From: Bacillus sp. HNG
GTDB taxonomy: Bacteria > Bacillota > Bacilli > Bacillales > Bacillaceae_L
Direction: 5' to 3'
Assembly: GCF_003400205.1 (NCBI RefSeq)
Contig: NZ_QUQV01000014.1
Coordinates: forward strand, 1 to 64,000
DNA length: 64,000 bases
In this document: piece by piece, positions 9,000-17,346 of the stretch
How positions within the stretch are numbered: the stretch's first letter is position 1
How the letters are laid out: every line of letters begins with the position of its first letter
Translations under genes and position numbers: made by a program
The notes under the pieces: model-generated
The model's database searches: none
Told to the model about the DNA's origin: nothing
The model's input: only the letters and a program-made list of their open reading frames with translations

Positions 9000-9632
9000 T
9001 TACTTGCTTTTCTCGCTACCAAACATTTGCATAACGCTCATCAGGCTTCCACGTTCTGCACCGAGTAGCCTTTCTCCGTTGAATATTAACGCTTGTATCC
9101 GTGAGGCACGTTCCTCATTGGTCATCTCTACTAAATCATCATCCAAAACGATATTTGCATACGTAACAAGCATTTCCATACATTCATACGGATAAGGCGT
9201 GTTAAACAGTCCGGTTTCAATACCCTCTTGGATGATACCTGTCAGGATGGGCGTTACTCCATTGATGATGACTTTTTGAATTTTCTGATGCATAAGTGCG
9301 TTTTGTGGCTTATGAATGTGATCCATCATTTCCTGATTGCTTCCACCACTTACATTCATTGATAAAACAACGCGTATCATACGCTCAACTACAGGAATAC
9401 TCTTGTCTGCTGCTACTTCCTGTGCAACGCTAATAAGTCGAACACTATACCGGTCAATTAATGCATTCATCACATCTTCCTTTGATTTGAAATGATAATA
9501 GAGTGTTCCGCGTGCAATGCCGACCTTTTTGAGAATATCGTTTGTACTCGTTCCATCAAAACCCTTTTGACTGAACAGCTCGTCAGCAGCATCCAGTATT
9601 TCGTTTCTACGTTCCTCTGCTTCTTTTCTCAA
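9000..9632 (-). CDS. TetR/AcrR family repressor
   Basis: Product of 210 residues. The N-terminal TetR helix-turn-helix is clear: ILDAADELFSQKGFDGTST then ILKKVGIARGTLYYHFKSKE (about residues 12-55); the rest is the helical ligand-binding domain. It starts at TTG 9632, chosen because GGAGG sits 7 bases before it. It is first in a minus-strand operon with the FtsX permease and ATPase, so it most likely represses this exporter. A near-perfect palindrome just upstream is the likely operator. Confidence 0.9.
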   Translation of the reverse strand: MRKEAEERRNEILDAADELFSQKGFDGTSTNDILKKVGIARGTLYYHFKSKEDVMNALIDRYSVRLISVAQEVAADKSIPVVERMIRVVLSMNVSGGSNQEMMDHIHKPQNALMHQKIQKVIINGVTPILTGIIQEGIETGLFNTPYPYECMEMLVTYANIVLDDDLVEMTNEERASRIQALIFNGERLLGAERGSLMSVMQMFGSEKSK

Positions 9633-9647
9633 GATTCGTCCTCCTTT

Positions 9648-9664
9648 ACAGACCGACTGTCTGT
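9648..9664. promoter_or_regulatory. Palindromic operator for the adjacent TetR regulator
   Basis: ACAGACCGACTGTCTGT contains perfect half-sites ACAGAC and GTCTGT around a 5-base centre. It lies immediately upstream of the ribosome binding site of the tetR-like gene, the expected place for an autoregulatory TetR-family operator. Confidence 0.65.
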
Positions 9665-9746
9665 CGATAAAATAATAGCAATCTACTTTTAACGGTCTAC
9701 CTGTTATGTGTTAAGGTTTTGTAAAGATTTGGGTATTTTACCAAAA

Positions 9747-9773
9747 TAAAAAAAAGACCAAATCTGTTGGTCT
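9747..9773 (-). terminator. Terminator of the two-component operon
   Basis: GACCAA / TTGGTC (9756-9761 and 9767-9772) followed on the minus strand by eight T residues, 20 bases past the histidine kinase stop. Confidence 0.85.
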
Positions 9774-9792
9774 GTTTACGCATTTGAACTAT

Positions 9793-11010
9793 TTACTCAA
9801 TGGGAAGTTCAATTATAAAGTTCGTTTTTCCTCGGTTTGGAGAAGTGTCAACTTGAATGGTTCCGTCATGGAGTTCGATGATTTTTTTAGTGATGGCGAG
9901 ACCGAGTCCAGAGCCCCCATCATTCATTCTGCTTTTATCCCCTCTTACAAATGGCTCAAATAAGGTTTGGGCAATGTCATCACGGATACCAACACCATTG
10001 TCACCGACTTCAATGAAGATACTAGTTTCTGTTTGAAATAATCGAAGGTAAATCTCAGTGCTCTCAGGATTGTATTTATTTGTATTTTGAAGGAGATTCG
10101 ATATGGCTCTGTTTAGTAGTTTCGGGTCGAAACGAACCATTATTTTTTCATCAGGAATATCGATATCCAGCTCCATTTTCTTTTCTTCAAATAAATCAAA
10201 ATGCTCCACAATGACCCCACGGTAAAATTCACAAATGTCTTTCAGTTCTTTCTGAATGGGAACGTCTGGGCTATCTAATTTAGAAAACATAAAGAGTTCA
10301 TCAATTAAAGATGTCACCCGAATGGATTTGTCGTAAATGTATTTTAAGTATTTTTCCGTTTGGTCTTCATCTGATACTACACCTTCATATAGCGCTCTGG
10401 AATATCCTTGAATCGTCGTAATTGGCGTTTTTAAATCATGAGAAATATCGGCAAGCATTTGCTTTTTGCTTTCTTCCAATCTCGTCATTTCACGATTTTT
10501 CTTCTCTAATTCTTCTGCCGTCCTTCTCAAGTTTTCACTCATTTCCTTGTATTTGATTGATCCCTTTATCATAAAAGGGAGAATACTTCCACCAAATAGG
10601 GGTGGGCCTAAATTTAGAATCGTGTAATATTCTCCGGAAAGGACAACCTGGTAGATAAGGATTAGACTAAAAAACGTGAACAGGCCACACACGACATACA
10701 TCCATTGTATAGGTAGCCGCACAATCTGGTACACCGGAATGAAAATCATGTAAATATACAATGGGTCATACATAAAACCAAATACTAGAATAATTGAAAG
10801 TTGGACAAGAACGAATGCAAGTATGTGCTGTGAGCTCCAGTACGCCTGTCGGTATGCTACAACAAGCACAGCCATCAATATCAAGCCAATTAGTAGTTTC
10901 TCCTGTGATTCTTGAAATAGAAAGAAGAGTGGAAAGACCAGGTTCGCAATATATAAAAATGGTATGATCCCTTCTTTTTCAGGAAAAATCCGATAGAATA
11001 TTTTTTTCAT
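9793..11010 (-). CDS. Membrane sensor histidine kinase (OmpR-system partner)
   Basis: Product of 405 residues. The N-terminal 150 residues contain about five or six closely packed membrane segments with almost no extracellular loop, so it probably senses at or in the membrane. A coiled linker (about 160-185) leads to the HisKA box ISHDLKTPITT (phosphorylated His), then N, G1 and G2 boxes (LLQNTNKYN, GDNGVGI, GSGLGLAI). It follows its response regulator by 21 bases. No transport gene adjoins it, so the target is not evident. Confidence 0.92.
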   Translation of the reverse strand: MKKIFYRIFPEKEGIIPFLYIANLVFPLFFLFQESQEKLLIGLILMAVLVVAYRQAYWSSQHILAFVLVQLSIILVFGFMYDPLYIYMIFIPVYQIVRLPIQWMYVVCGLFTFFSLILIYQVVLSGEYYTILNLGPPLFGGSILPFMIKGSIKYKEMSENLRRTAEELEKKNREMTRLEESKKQMLADISHDLKTPITTIQGYSRALYEGVVSDEDQTEKYLKYIYDKSIRVTSLIDELFMFSKLDSPDVPIQKELKDICEFYRGVIVEHFDLFEEKKMELDIDIPDEKIMVRFDPKLLNRAISNLLQNTNKYNPESTEIYLRLFQTETSIFIEVGDNGVGIRDDIAQTLFEPFVRGDKSRMNDGGSGLGLAITKKIIELHDGTIQVDTSPNRGKTNFIIELPIE

Positions 11011-11031
11011 TTATCTCTTCCTTATAGGAGT

Positions 11032-11742
11032 CTATTTTTGGTCGACAAATTTATAGCCTAATCCTCTAATCGTTTTTATGTAGTTCGGTTTTTTCGGATT
11101 TTCCTCAAGCTTTTCTCGTAGCTTTGAGATATGGACATTGATCGTGTTGTCCTCCTCGCCGCCCATGTAATAATCATCCCATGCTCGTTCAAAGATTTGT
11201 TGTTTCGTATAAACCCTTCCAGGAGAACTCATTAATAATTCAAGGATGCGATATTCGATTTTGGTGAGCGTTATTGTGGTGTCTCCTTTAATAGCCGAAA
11301 ACGAGCTTTCATCTAAAATGATATCGCCCACTTTTAACTGAAGGCTTTCACTTGTGGGTGCAGCCTCCTGCTTGTAGCTATAACTTCTTCTAAGCTGAGC
11401 CTGAACCCGTGCAATCACTTCTAATGGATTAAATGGCTTTGGAATGAAGTCATCTGCTCCAAGCCCAAGTCCTAAAATTTTATCGTTATCGTCGTTCTTT
11501 GCAGAAATAATGATGATGGGGATATGCAGGTCCTGTCTCACTTTTTTAATAAGTTGATAGCCGTTAATGTGTGGCATCATTAGATCAACAAGCATGAGAT
11601 CGATATTTTCGGTTTGAATGATTTGTAGCGCTTCTCGACCATCAAAAGCTTCTAGGATTCTATAATTCTCCTTTTCCAAATAAAGACTAAGCAGCTCTAC
11701 AATCTCCGGTTGGTCATCCACGATTAAAATGGTACGAATCAT
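11032..11742 (-). CDS. OmpR/PhoB family response regulator
   Basis: Product of 236 residues. The receiver domain begins ILIVDDQPEI, the phospho-acceptor Asp lies in LMLVDLMMPHI and the conserved Lys in IPKPFNPLEV. The C-terminal winged-helix domain (about residues 135-233) ends with the usual YIKTIRGLGYKF. ATG 11742 is chosen because it follows AGGGGG by 7 bases and begins directly at the receiver domain; the frame extends upstream to 11901 without support. First gene of the pair with the kinase. Tandem repeat arrays lie directly upstream. Confidence 0.93.
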   Translation of the reverse strand: MIRTILIVDDQPEIVELLSLYLEKENYRILEAFDGREALQIIQTENIDLMLVDLMMPHINGYQLIKKVRQDLHIPIIIISAKNDDNDKILGLGLGADDFIPKPFNPLEVIARVQAQLRRSYSYKQEAAPTSESLQLKVGDIILDESSFSAIKGDTTITLTKIEYRILELLMSSPGRVYTKQQIFERAWDDYYMGGEEDNTINVHISKLREKLEENPKKPNYIKTIRGLGYKFVDQK

Positions 11743-11889
11743 CAGAGTACCCCCTTCTTCCATACAATTTCCATTTTTATTTTCAGTATAGCAAAAATTT
11801 ATTGGATCTTGGTGAATTTTTTTGTGGGTTCGTTCATTTGTGAGGCAATTAGCATGCTTATTACTCTTGGCTTGTACTAGAATAGCTCG

Positions 11890-12101
11890 CTTGCGGGACA
11901 TGCTCTTTGGTTTTTCACCTTAGCATGTACCGTGAAACCCTTCTTGCGGGACATGATTTTCGAGTTTTTCCCCTTGCATGTACTGTGAAACCCTTCTTGC
12001 GGGACATGCTCTTCGGTTTTTCACCTTAGCATGTACCGTAAAATCCTTCTTGCGGGACATGATTTTCGGTTTTTTCCCCTTGCATGTACCGCTAGATCCT
12101 T
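11890..12101. repeat. Tandem repeat array A1, 4 copies, 53 bp period
   Basis: Copies beginning CTTGCGGGACATG start at 11890, 11943, 11996 and 12049, exactly 53 bp apart. Two sub-types alternate (CTCTT...CACCTTAG and ATTTT...CCCCTTG), so there is a 106 bp higher-order unit. Within each copy GGGACATG and GCATGTACC are imperfect inverted arms. A decayed partial copy precedes 11890. The array abuts array A2 and lies upstream of the two-component operon. No gene is visible. Confidence 0.93.
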
Positions 12102-12510
12102 TTATCTCATGACTTTTGGAATTTATTTGAAGAATCCATGTGATAAAAACACTTTATGCTATGACTTTTGGAGATTATTGTAAAAACCTATAACATAAAC
12201 AACATATATGACACGACATTTGGAGATTACTGTAAAAGCCTATAGCATAAACGAATTATATATTAAGACTTTTGGAGATCATTGGAAATACCCATACCAT
12301 AAACAATCTATATGTCATGGCATTTGGAGATTACTGGAAAAACCTATGGCGTAAACGAATTATAAGCTATTGCTTTTGGATATTATTAGTTACCCATAGC
12401 ATAAACCAATTGTTTGCTATGACTTTTGGAGATTATTGTAAAGTGCCACAGCATAACCGATTTATATCGCATTACCTTTGGACATTACTTCACAACCCCA
12501 TGTCAGACCT
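12102..12510. repeat. Tandem repeat array A2, 8 copies, 52 bp period
   Basis: Copies of a GACTTTTGGAGATTATTG-type core begin at 12111, 12163, 12215, 12267, 12319, 12371, 12421 and 12473; all steps are 52 bp except one of 50. Copies differ by many substitutions. The AT-rich half carries inverted arms of the form TATGCTAT / ATAGCATA. The period is not a multiple of three, so the short open frames here rotate and are not genes. The array continues directly from A1 and ends near the terminator of the siderophore-binding protein gene. Confidence 0.93.
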
Positions 12511-12561
12511 CACTATCTACCACAAACACTAGAAAACTCTCACCTCCCGCCGCACCCCAAA

Positions 12562-12612
12562 CAAAAAAGCCGCCCAGATTATCAGTTTTCACTGACGTTC
12601 TGGACAGCCTTT
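12562..12612 (-). terminator. Terminator of the siderophore-binding protein gene
   Basis: A long two-part hairpin on the minus strand (outer arms about 12612-12599 and 12578-12563, inner arms GTCAGT / ACTGAT) is followed by six T residues. Confidence 0.8.
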
Positions 12613-12623
12613 GTCATGCTAGC

Positions 12624-13643
12624 TTATTTTAATTCAGCTAAGATTTCATCGATTTTGGCAAGCTCAGATTGTAAGCCGCCACCGCTTAGGTACCATAGGA
12701 CACCATCTAAATACACGATCTTTTTGTTTTGATATGCTTGTGTTTTTTGGATGATTTTATTTTCCATATCTTTATCAATATTTGATTGGCCACCTACTGC
12801 TGCTGTACGGTCGATAACAAACAATACTTCTGGATCAAATTCAAGAATGGCCTCAAAACCGAAGTTAGATCCGTGAGAAGATGATGCGATATCATTTGTA
12901 ACTGGCTTAAATCCGTAAATATCATAAATATAACCAAAGCGAGAGTTTTGTGCGAAACCAGATAATTTGCCTTCATTGTACATCGTTACTAATGAAGATT
13001 CATAGTTGCCAGATAAAGCTTTCACTTCTTCTAAAGCTGCATCAATTTTTGCAATTTGCTCTTTTGCTTCAGCTTCTTTATCAAACATTTTCGCTGCTAC
13101 ATCTACAGAAGCTAAAAATGTGTTCCAGTAATCATCCTGAGAAGTTCCCACGAATACGACAGGAGCGATTTCACTCAATTCCTCATAATATGGTGCTTGT
13201 CGACTAGAAATGAAAATGACATCTGGACCAATTTCGGCAATATCTTCAAGTAACGGTTCTTTTAACGTTCCGACATTTACATATTCATCGCTAGCATACT
13301 CTTCAAGGCTAGCTGGTAAGCTAGAATCTTGAGGAACTCCAACTACACCTTCAACACCAAGCGCATCTAATGTATCTAAGAATCCATAATCAAAAACAAC
13401 CATTTTTTCTGGCATTGCATCAAATGTTACATCTTCAAAGTTTACAGTCCCTGCTTCTTCACTTTCAGCTGATGTGGTTGTTGGAGAAACTGTCATTGGA
13501 TATTGACCTGGTGCTTTATTTGTTGTTTGTTCTCCGGCTACATTATCCTTTGTTTTTTCCTTTGTCGCCTCATCGTCATTCCCACATGCCGTAAGCGCTA
13601 ACGACAGTGCTAAAACCGCACTAGCTAATTTCCATTTTTTCAT
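12624..13643 (-). CDS. yclQ: Iron-siderophore (petrobactin-type) substrate-binding lipoprotein
   Basis: Product of 339 residues. Signal peptide with lipobox LTAC (Cys20) followed by an unusually long, charged and Thr/Ser-rich linker, then a class III periplasmic-binding fold of the FatB/YclQ type. It captures a ferric siderophore at the cell surface for the YclNOP-like permease and ATPase encoded just upstream. It has its own intergenic region with two Fur boxes, so it can be made separately from and probably in excess of the permease. The ATG at 13643 is preceded by AAGGAGAGG. Confidence 0.9.
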   Translation of the reverse strand: MKKWKLASAVLALSLALTACGNDDEATKEKTKDNVAGEQTTNKAPGQYPMTVSPTTTSAESEEAGTVNFEDVTFDAMPEKMVVFDYGFLDTLDALGVEGVVGVPQDSSLPASLEEYASDEYVNVGTLKEPLLEDIAEIGPDVIFISSRQAPYYEELSEIAPVVFVGTSQDDYWNTFLASVDVAAKMFDKEAEAKEQIAKIDAALEEVKALSGNYESSLVTMYNEGKLSGFAQNSRFGYIYDIYGFKPVTNDIASSSHGSNFGFEAILEFDPEVLFVIDRTAAVGGQSNIDKDMENKIIQKTQAYQNKKIVYLDGVLWYLSGGGLQSELAKIDEILAELK

Positions 13644-13687
13644 GTATATACCTCTCCTTTTTATCCATTATGAATTTTAATTAGAAA

Positions 13688-13718
13688 TGAGAATCATTAT
13701 CATTGATAACAATTCTCA
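13688..13718 (-). promoter_or_regulatory. Two adjacent Fur boxes upstream of the binding-protein gene
   Basis: TGAGAATCATTATCA (13688-13702) matches the Fur consensus TGATAATNATTATCA at all but one position, and TGATAACAATTCTCA (13704-13718) at all but two. They are separated by one base and lie 45-75 bases upstream of the start codon, so iron-dependent repression is expected. Confidence 0.88.
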
Positions 13719-13821
13719 TTATAAAAGCATATCGAACTTCCGTCAATACAAAATGAACAAATTCTTCAAAACTTTTATTCAGCACAAGAGCAAAGATTCA
13801 GAACGCCACTTCCTCACCTTT

Positions 13822-13855
13822 AAAAAAAGACCTAGAGACTTTATTCCCTAGATCT
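13822..13855 (-). terminator. Terminator after the siderophore ATPase gene
   Basis: AGATCTAG / CTAGGTCT (minus strand, 13855-13848 and 13836-13829) then seven T residues. The stem reaches the stop codon of the ATPase gene. Confidence 0.8.
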
Positions 13856-14622
13856 TATGCATGTGAATTGAAGTAGACGCAAATGCGACAGCCATTTTGT
13901 TCTTGGATTGGAATATCCATGTCGTAGATCTCGCGTAAAGCATCTGAATTAATAATTTCATGGGTTGGCCCATTTTTAACCAACTTGCCGTTTTTCAATG
14001 CGACAATTCGATCTGAATACACAGATGCAAAATTAATATCATGTAAGACTATCACAACGGTTTTTCCAAGCTCATCCACGAGCTTCCGCAAAATCTTCAT
14101 AATTTGGACGGAGTGCTTCATGTCCAGGTTATTCAATGGCTCATCAAGCAACACATAGTCCGTGTCCTGTGCAATAACCATCGCGATAAATGCACGCTGT
14201 CTTTGTCCACCTGATAATTCATCTAAAAATGTATCTTGAATATCGAGTAAATTCATATATTCAAGAGCTTGGTTAATGAATTTTTCATCTTCATCAGTAA
14301 GGCGACCTTTTGAATAAGGATAACGTCCAAATGCAACAAGCTCACGAATCGTTAAACGTACATTTAAGTAGTTGGATTGCTTTAGAATTGAAACACGTTT
14401 TGCGAACTCAGATGACTTCCACTTTTTTACATTGTTTTTATCAAGTAAAACTTCACCCGTATCAGCATCTAATAATCGACTTACCATAGACAGAAGCGTG
14501 GATTTACCTGCACCATTCGGACCAATGAACGATGTAATTGTGCCCGGCTCAATGGTCACAGAGACATCTTCGATTACAGGCTTTTTTCCAAAATACTTCG
14601 ATAATCCTTTGATTTCAATCAT
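13855..14622 (-). CDS. yclP: Iron-siderophore ABC transporter ATPase
   Basis: Product of 255 residues. Walker A GPNGAGKST, signature LSGGQRQR, Walker B DYVLLDEPLNNLD and the H-loop VLHDINFA are all present, as in FecE/FepC-type importers. Its ATG overlaps the end of the second permease gene by four bases, which shows translational coupling. It completes a YclNOP-type importer. A terminator follows, then the separately promoted binding protein. Confidence 0.93.
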   Translation of the reverse strand: MIEIKGLSKYFGKKPVIEDVSVTIEPGTITSFIGPNGAGKSTLLSMVSRLLDADTGEVLLDKNNVKKWKSSEFAKRVSILKQSNYLNVRLTIRELVAFGRYPYSKGRLTDEDEKFINQALEYMNLLDIQDTFLDELSGGQRQRAFIAMVIAQDTDYVLLDEPLNNLDMKHSVQIMKILRKLVDELGKTVVIVLHDINFASVYSDRIVALKNGKLVKNGPTHEIINSDALREIYDMDIPIQEQNGCRICVYFNSHA

Positions 14623-15572
14623 TGTGCTGACCTACTTTCTTTTAATAGTAAGAAAATGAAGTAAATACCACCAATAAAGTTAATGATGACACTTAATGTG
14701 GTACGTAATTCAAAAATATGTTCAACAAGGAACTGACCACCCACAAGGGCGATGATACTCATTAAGCTTGCCCCTAAAATTAATACGGAGTGTTTATACG
14801 TCGTTAAAAATTGATAGGCTAGATTCGCTACAATTAAACCGAAAAATGTAATCGGACCAACTAGTGCAGTTGAGGTTGCAATTAATACCGATGATAGAAT
14901 TAAAACGTTCATTACCATGCGGTCATAATTGACACCAAGGTTCATCGCATTTTCACGGCCAAGTGACATAACATCTAACTTATCCATAATAAGATAACCG
15001 TAAATAAAGGCAAGAAGTAAAATACCAATTGCAATATATAAAAGCTCCGCCTTTACATTTGTAAAGGTTGCGAATAAGCGACTTTGTAGACTTAAATATT
15101 CAACTGGGTCAATCATTACCTGTAAAAACGTAACGAGACTTCCTAATAGTGTTCCAATAATCATCCCAATTAATAGAAGTAAGTAGATCGGATGCTTATC
15201 AGACCGGAATAAGAATCGGTACAGGATGAGCGCAAATAATACCATTGCGATAATGGCTGCGCCAAAGTTTAAATACTTATTTAACACCCAAATCGACATT
15301 GAACCAGCAAAGAAATAGATTAAGGTTTGGACGACTTCATACATCGAGTCAAGTCCCATCATGGATGGAGTCAGAATCCGGTTTTGCGTAATCGTTTGGA
15401 ACACAACGGTCGAATACGAAATTGCGATTCCTGTAACAATCATTGCCGTAACCCGAGTCATCCGTTTAGGGAACGCATAATCAAATCCACCTTTCAAATC
15501 ATAAAATCCATATAGCAAAACACAAATAATGGCAAGAATGGCTAAGAGAATCAATTTTTTACTATTTCGCAT
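14619..15572 (-). CDS. yclO: Iron-siderophore ABC permease, second subunit
   Basis: Product of 317 residues with about nine or ten membrane segments and the FecCD-type signature near residue 215-240 (GPITFFGLIVANLAY). It forms the channel with the preceding permease. It overlaps that gene by 11 bases and the ATPase gene by 4. Iron regulation is inherited from the operon promoter at about 16560. Confidence 0.92.
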   Translation of the reverse strand: MRNSKKLILLAILAIICVLLYGFYDLKGGFDYAFPKRMTRVTAMIVTGIAISYSTVVFQTITQNRILTPSMMGLDSMYEVVQTLIYFFAGSMSIWVLNKYLNFGAAIIAMVLFALILYRFLFRSDKHPIYLLLLIGMIIGTLLGSLVTFLQVMIDPVEYLSLQSRLFATFTNVKAELLYIAIGILLLAFIYGYLIMDKLDVMSLGRENAMNLGVNYDRMVMNVLILSSVLIATSTALVGPITFFGLIVANLAYQFLTTYKHSVLILGASLMSIIALVGGQFLVEHIFELRTTLSVIINFIGGIYFIFLLLKESRSAQ

Positions 15573-16515
15573 ATGCTCTCCCCCTAAACAACATGATTAA
15601 GAAGATCGCACTGCCGATTACTGCAACTGTTACATTGACTGGAATCTCGTAAGGATGGACAATAATTCTACCTAAAATATCACAGATTAATAGAAATACA
15701 ACTCCAAGTGCTGCTGTATGAGGAATCGTCTTCCGCAAATTATCTCCTAAATAAAGCGATACAATATTCGGTACAATTAATCCTAAAAATGGAATGACTC
15801 CAACTGTTAATACAACTGTTGTCGAAATAATAGCTACGAGGACAAGACCAATATTTAAAACAACTTTATAGCTTAACCCAAGGTTTTTCGCAAAATCCTC
15901 TCCCATACCAGCAACGGTAAATTTATTCGCGAAAATATACGCCAAAATAACAGCTGGTATAGCGACATATAAAAGCTCATAACGACCTGCGATTACCAAT
16001 GTGAAGCTTCCCATTAACCAGGATGAAATGTTTTGAATTAGGTCTGCTTCATATGCAAAAAATGTTGCAATGGATGATAAAATATTTCCGTACATAATCC
16101 CGATGAGCGGAACGAAAATGGCATCCTTGAATTTAATTTTATCTAATATTTGCATGAACAGTAGTGTACCTATTAAAGCAAATACAAAGCTAAAAATAAT
16201 CTGTTGTGTATAGGACACATTTGTAAAGAACAACATGGAAATTAAGATTCCAAGCTTTGCTGCATCTAATGTACCCGCAGTTGTTGGGGATACGAATTTA
16301 TTTCTACTTAAGCTCTGCATAATTAATCCTGCAATACTCATCCCTGCTCCCGCTAAAATGATCGCCATTAAACGAGGAACTCGACTAATCAGGAAAATTT
16401 GTGTCTCATCTGATTCCCAATTGAGTAAATCCATCGGTGTGATATCAATAGCTCCAATAAATAACGAAATGAAGGAGAGAACAATGGCAGCGATTATTAA
16501 CATCCATAGTCTCAT
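15562..16515 (-). CDS. yclN: Iron-siderophore ABC permease, first subunit
   Basis: Product of 317 residues, a FecCD/BtuC-family permease with many membrane helices and the conserved GVIPFLGLIVPNIV segment. First gene of a permease-permease-ATPase operon matching the B. subtilis yclNOP order, which imports ferric petrobactin and related catecholates. The ATG at 16515 follows GAGGA. A Fur box lies 41 bases upstream. Confidence 0.92.
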   Translation of the reverse strand: MRLWMLIIAAIVLSFISLFIGAIDITPMDLLNWESDETQIFLISRVPRLMAIILAGAGMSIAGLIMQSLSRNKFVSPTTAGTLDAAKLGILISMLFFTNVSYTQQIIFSFVFALIGTLLFMQILDKIKFKDAIFVPLIGIMYGNILSSIATFFAYEADLIQNISSWLMGSFTLVIAGRYELLYVAIPAVILAYIFANKFTVAGMGEDFAKNLGLSYKVVLNIGLVLVAIISTTVVLTVGVIPFLGLIVPNIVSLYLGDNLRKTIPHTAALGVVFLLICDILGRIIVHPYEIPVNVTVAVIGSAIFLIMLFRGRAYAK

Positions 16516-16555
16516 TTGAAAATCCTCATAACATGTATTTTCTTAGTAATATAAT

Positions 16556-16570
16556 TGAAAACGATTATCA
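16556..16570 (-). promoter_or_regulatory. Fur box upstream of the siderophore permease operon
   Basis: TGAAAACGATTATCA matches the Fur consensus at 12 of 14 defined positions, 41 bases before the yclN-like start. Confidence 0.8.
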
Positions 16571-16623
16571 TTACTAATAACTTCATTATAAGTAAAGAAT
16601 ATTGTAAAATCAACCTTCAAATA

Positions 16624-16652
16624 GGAAAACGAGTGGCTCCGATTACGCCACC
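16624..16652 (-). terminator. Probable terminator of bcp
   Basis: On the minus strand GGGTGGC / GCCACTC forms a 7 bp stem (one G-T) with a 9-base loop, followed by GTTTTCC. The T run is weak and the hairpin is about 90 bases past the stop, so this is a moderate call. Confidence 0.45.
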
Positions 16653-16738
16653 CGTAACACTTCGAAACGCTGTCCCCACTTACTTTCTAGTGATACCCCG
16701 GTGAGGTTTCGGGAGCATTTTCACAAAAACTTCATAAA

Positions 16739-17209
16739 TTAAGATAGATTTTCCTTTATGTACGTGAGAGCTTCCTCAACATGTCCTTTGACCGAAACTT
16801 TACGCCACTCTTTTACGAGATTTCCTTCTTTATCAATGATAAAGGTAGAGCGCTCAATCCCCATGTATTCCTTACCGAAGTTTTTCTTCAGCTTCCAGAC
16901 TCCATATTTTTCTGCTACTTCGTGCTCTTCGTCTACTAGTAATAAAAATGGTAGATCATATTTGTCGATGAATTTTTTATGGCGATCAAGTGAATCCGTG
17001 CTAACACCAAGTATTACAGTGTCAAGCCCGCCAAAGCTTTCGTGTGCGTCTCTGAAATCACAAGCCTCTGTCGTACATCCTGGTGTCATATCTTTTGGAT
17101 AAAAATAAAGGACAACATTTTTCCCTTTAAAATCTGCTAATGAAACCGTTTCTCCGTTGCTTGCTGTTGCAGTAAACTCGGGTGCTTTTTTACCAACTTC
17201 AATTGTCAT
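16739..17209 (-). CDS. bcp: Thioredoxin-dependent peroxiredoxin Bcp
   Basis: Product of 156 residues, full length for bacterioferritin-comigratory protein. It reduces hydrogen peroxide and organic hydroperoxides. The active site TPGCTTEAC contains peroxidatic Cys45 and resolving Cys50, five residues apart as in the atypical two-Cys subgroup. ATG 17209 follows AGGAGG. It is divergent from hemL, as B. subtilis ygaF is beside gsaB. No PerR box is seen upstream. Confidence 0.95.
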   Translation of the reverse strand: MTIEVGKKAPEFTATASNGETVSLADFKGKNVVLYFYPKDMTPGCTTEACDFRDAHESFGGLDTVILGVSTDSLDRHKKFIDKYDLPFLLLVDEEHEVAEKYGVWKLKKNFGKEYMGIERSTFIIDKEGNLVKEWRKVSVKGHVEEALTYIKENLS

Positions 17210-17281
17210 CGTTTTTACCTCCTGTTTTTTCCTATTAAGAATAGGTTACATAATTTCGAATCGATATACAAATAACTGGAT

Positions 17282-17309
17282 TTGTTCCTATTCGATTTAG
17301 TGCTAAAAT
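17282..17309 (+). promoter_or_regulatory. Sigma-A promoter of hemL
   Basis: -35 TTGTTC (17282-17287), 16 bp spacer, -10 TAAAAT (17304-17309) preceded by TGC (extended -10), about 35 bases before the start codon. Confidence 0.5.
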
Positions 17310-17346
17310 AGAAACGTTGAGTTCAAAGCTAGGAGGATTATAATAG

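Noticed and set aside
11890-12510. Regular repeats suggesting a CRISPR array
   Set aside because: Whole 52-53 bp units are repeated with gradual divergence; there are no unique spacers between identical direct repeats, and no cas genes are near.
12272-12732. Three overlapping plus-strand open frames of 68-86 codons
   Set aside because: They lie across the tandem array and a terminator. The period is not a multiple of three, so the frame rotates, and no ribosome binding sites are present.
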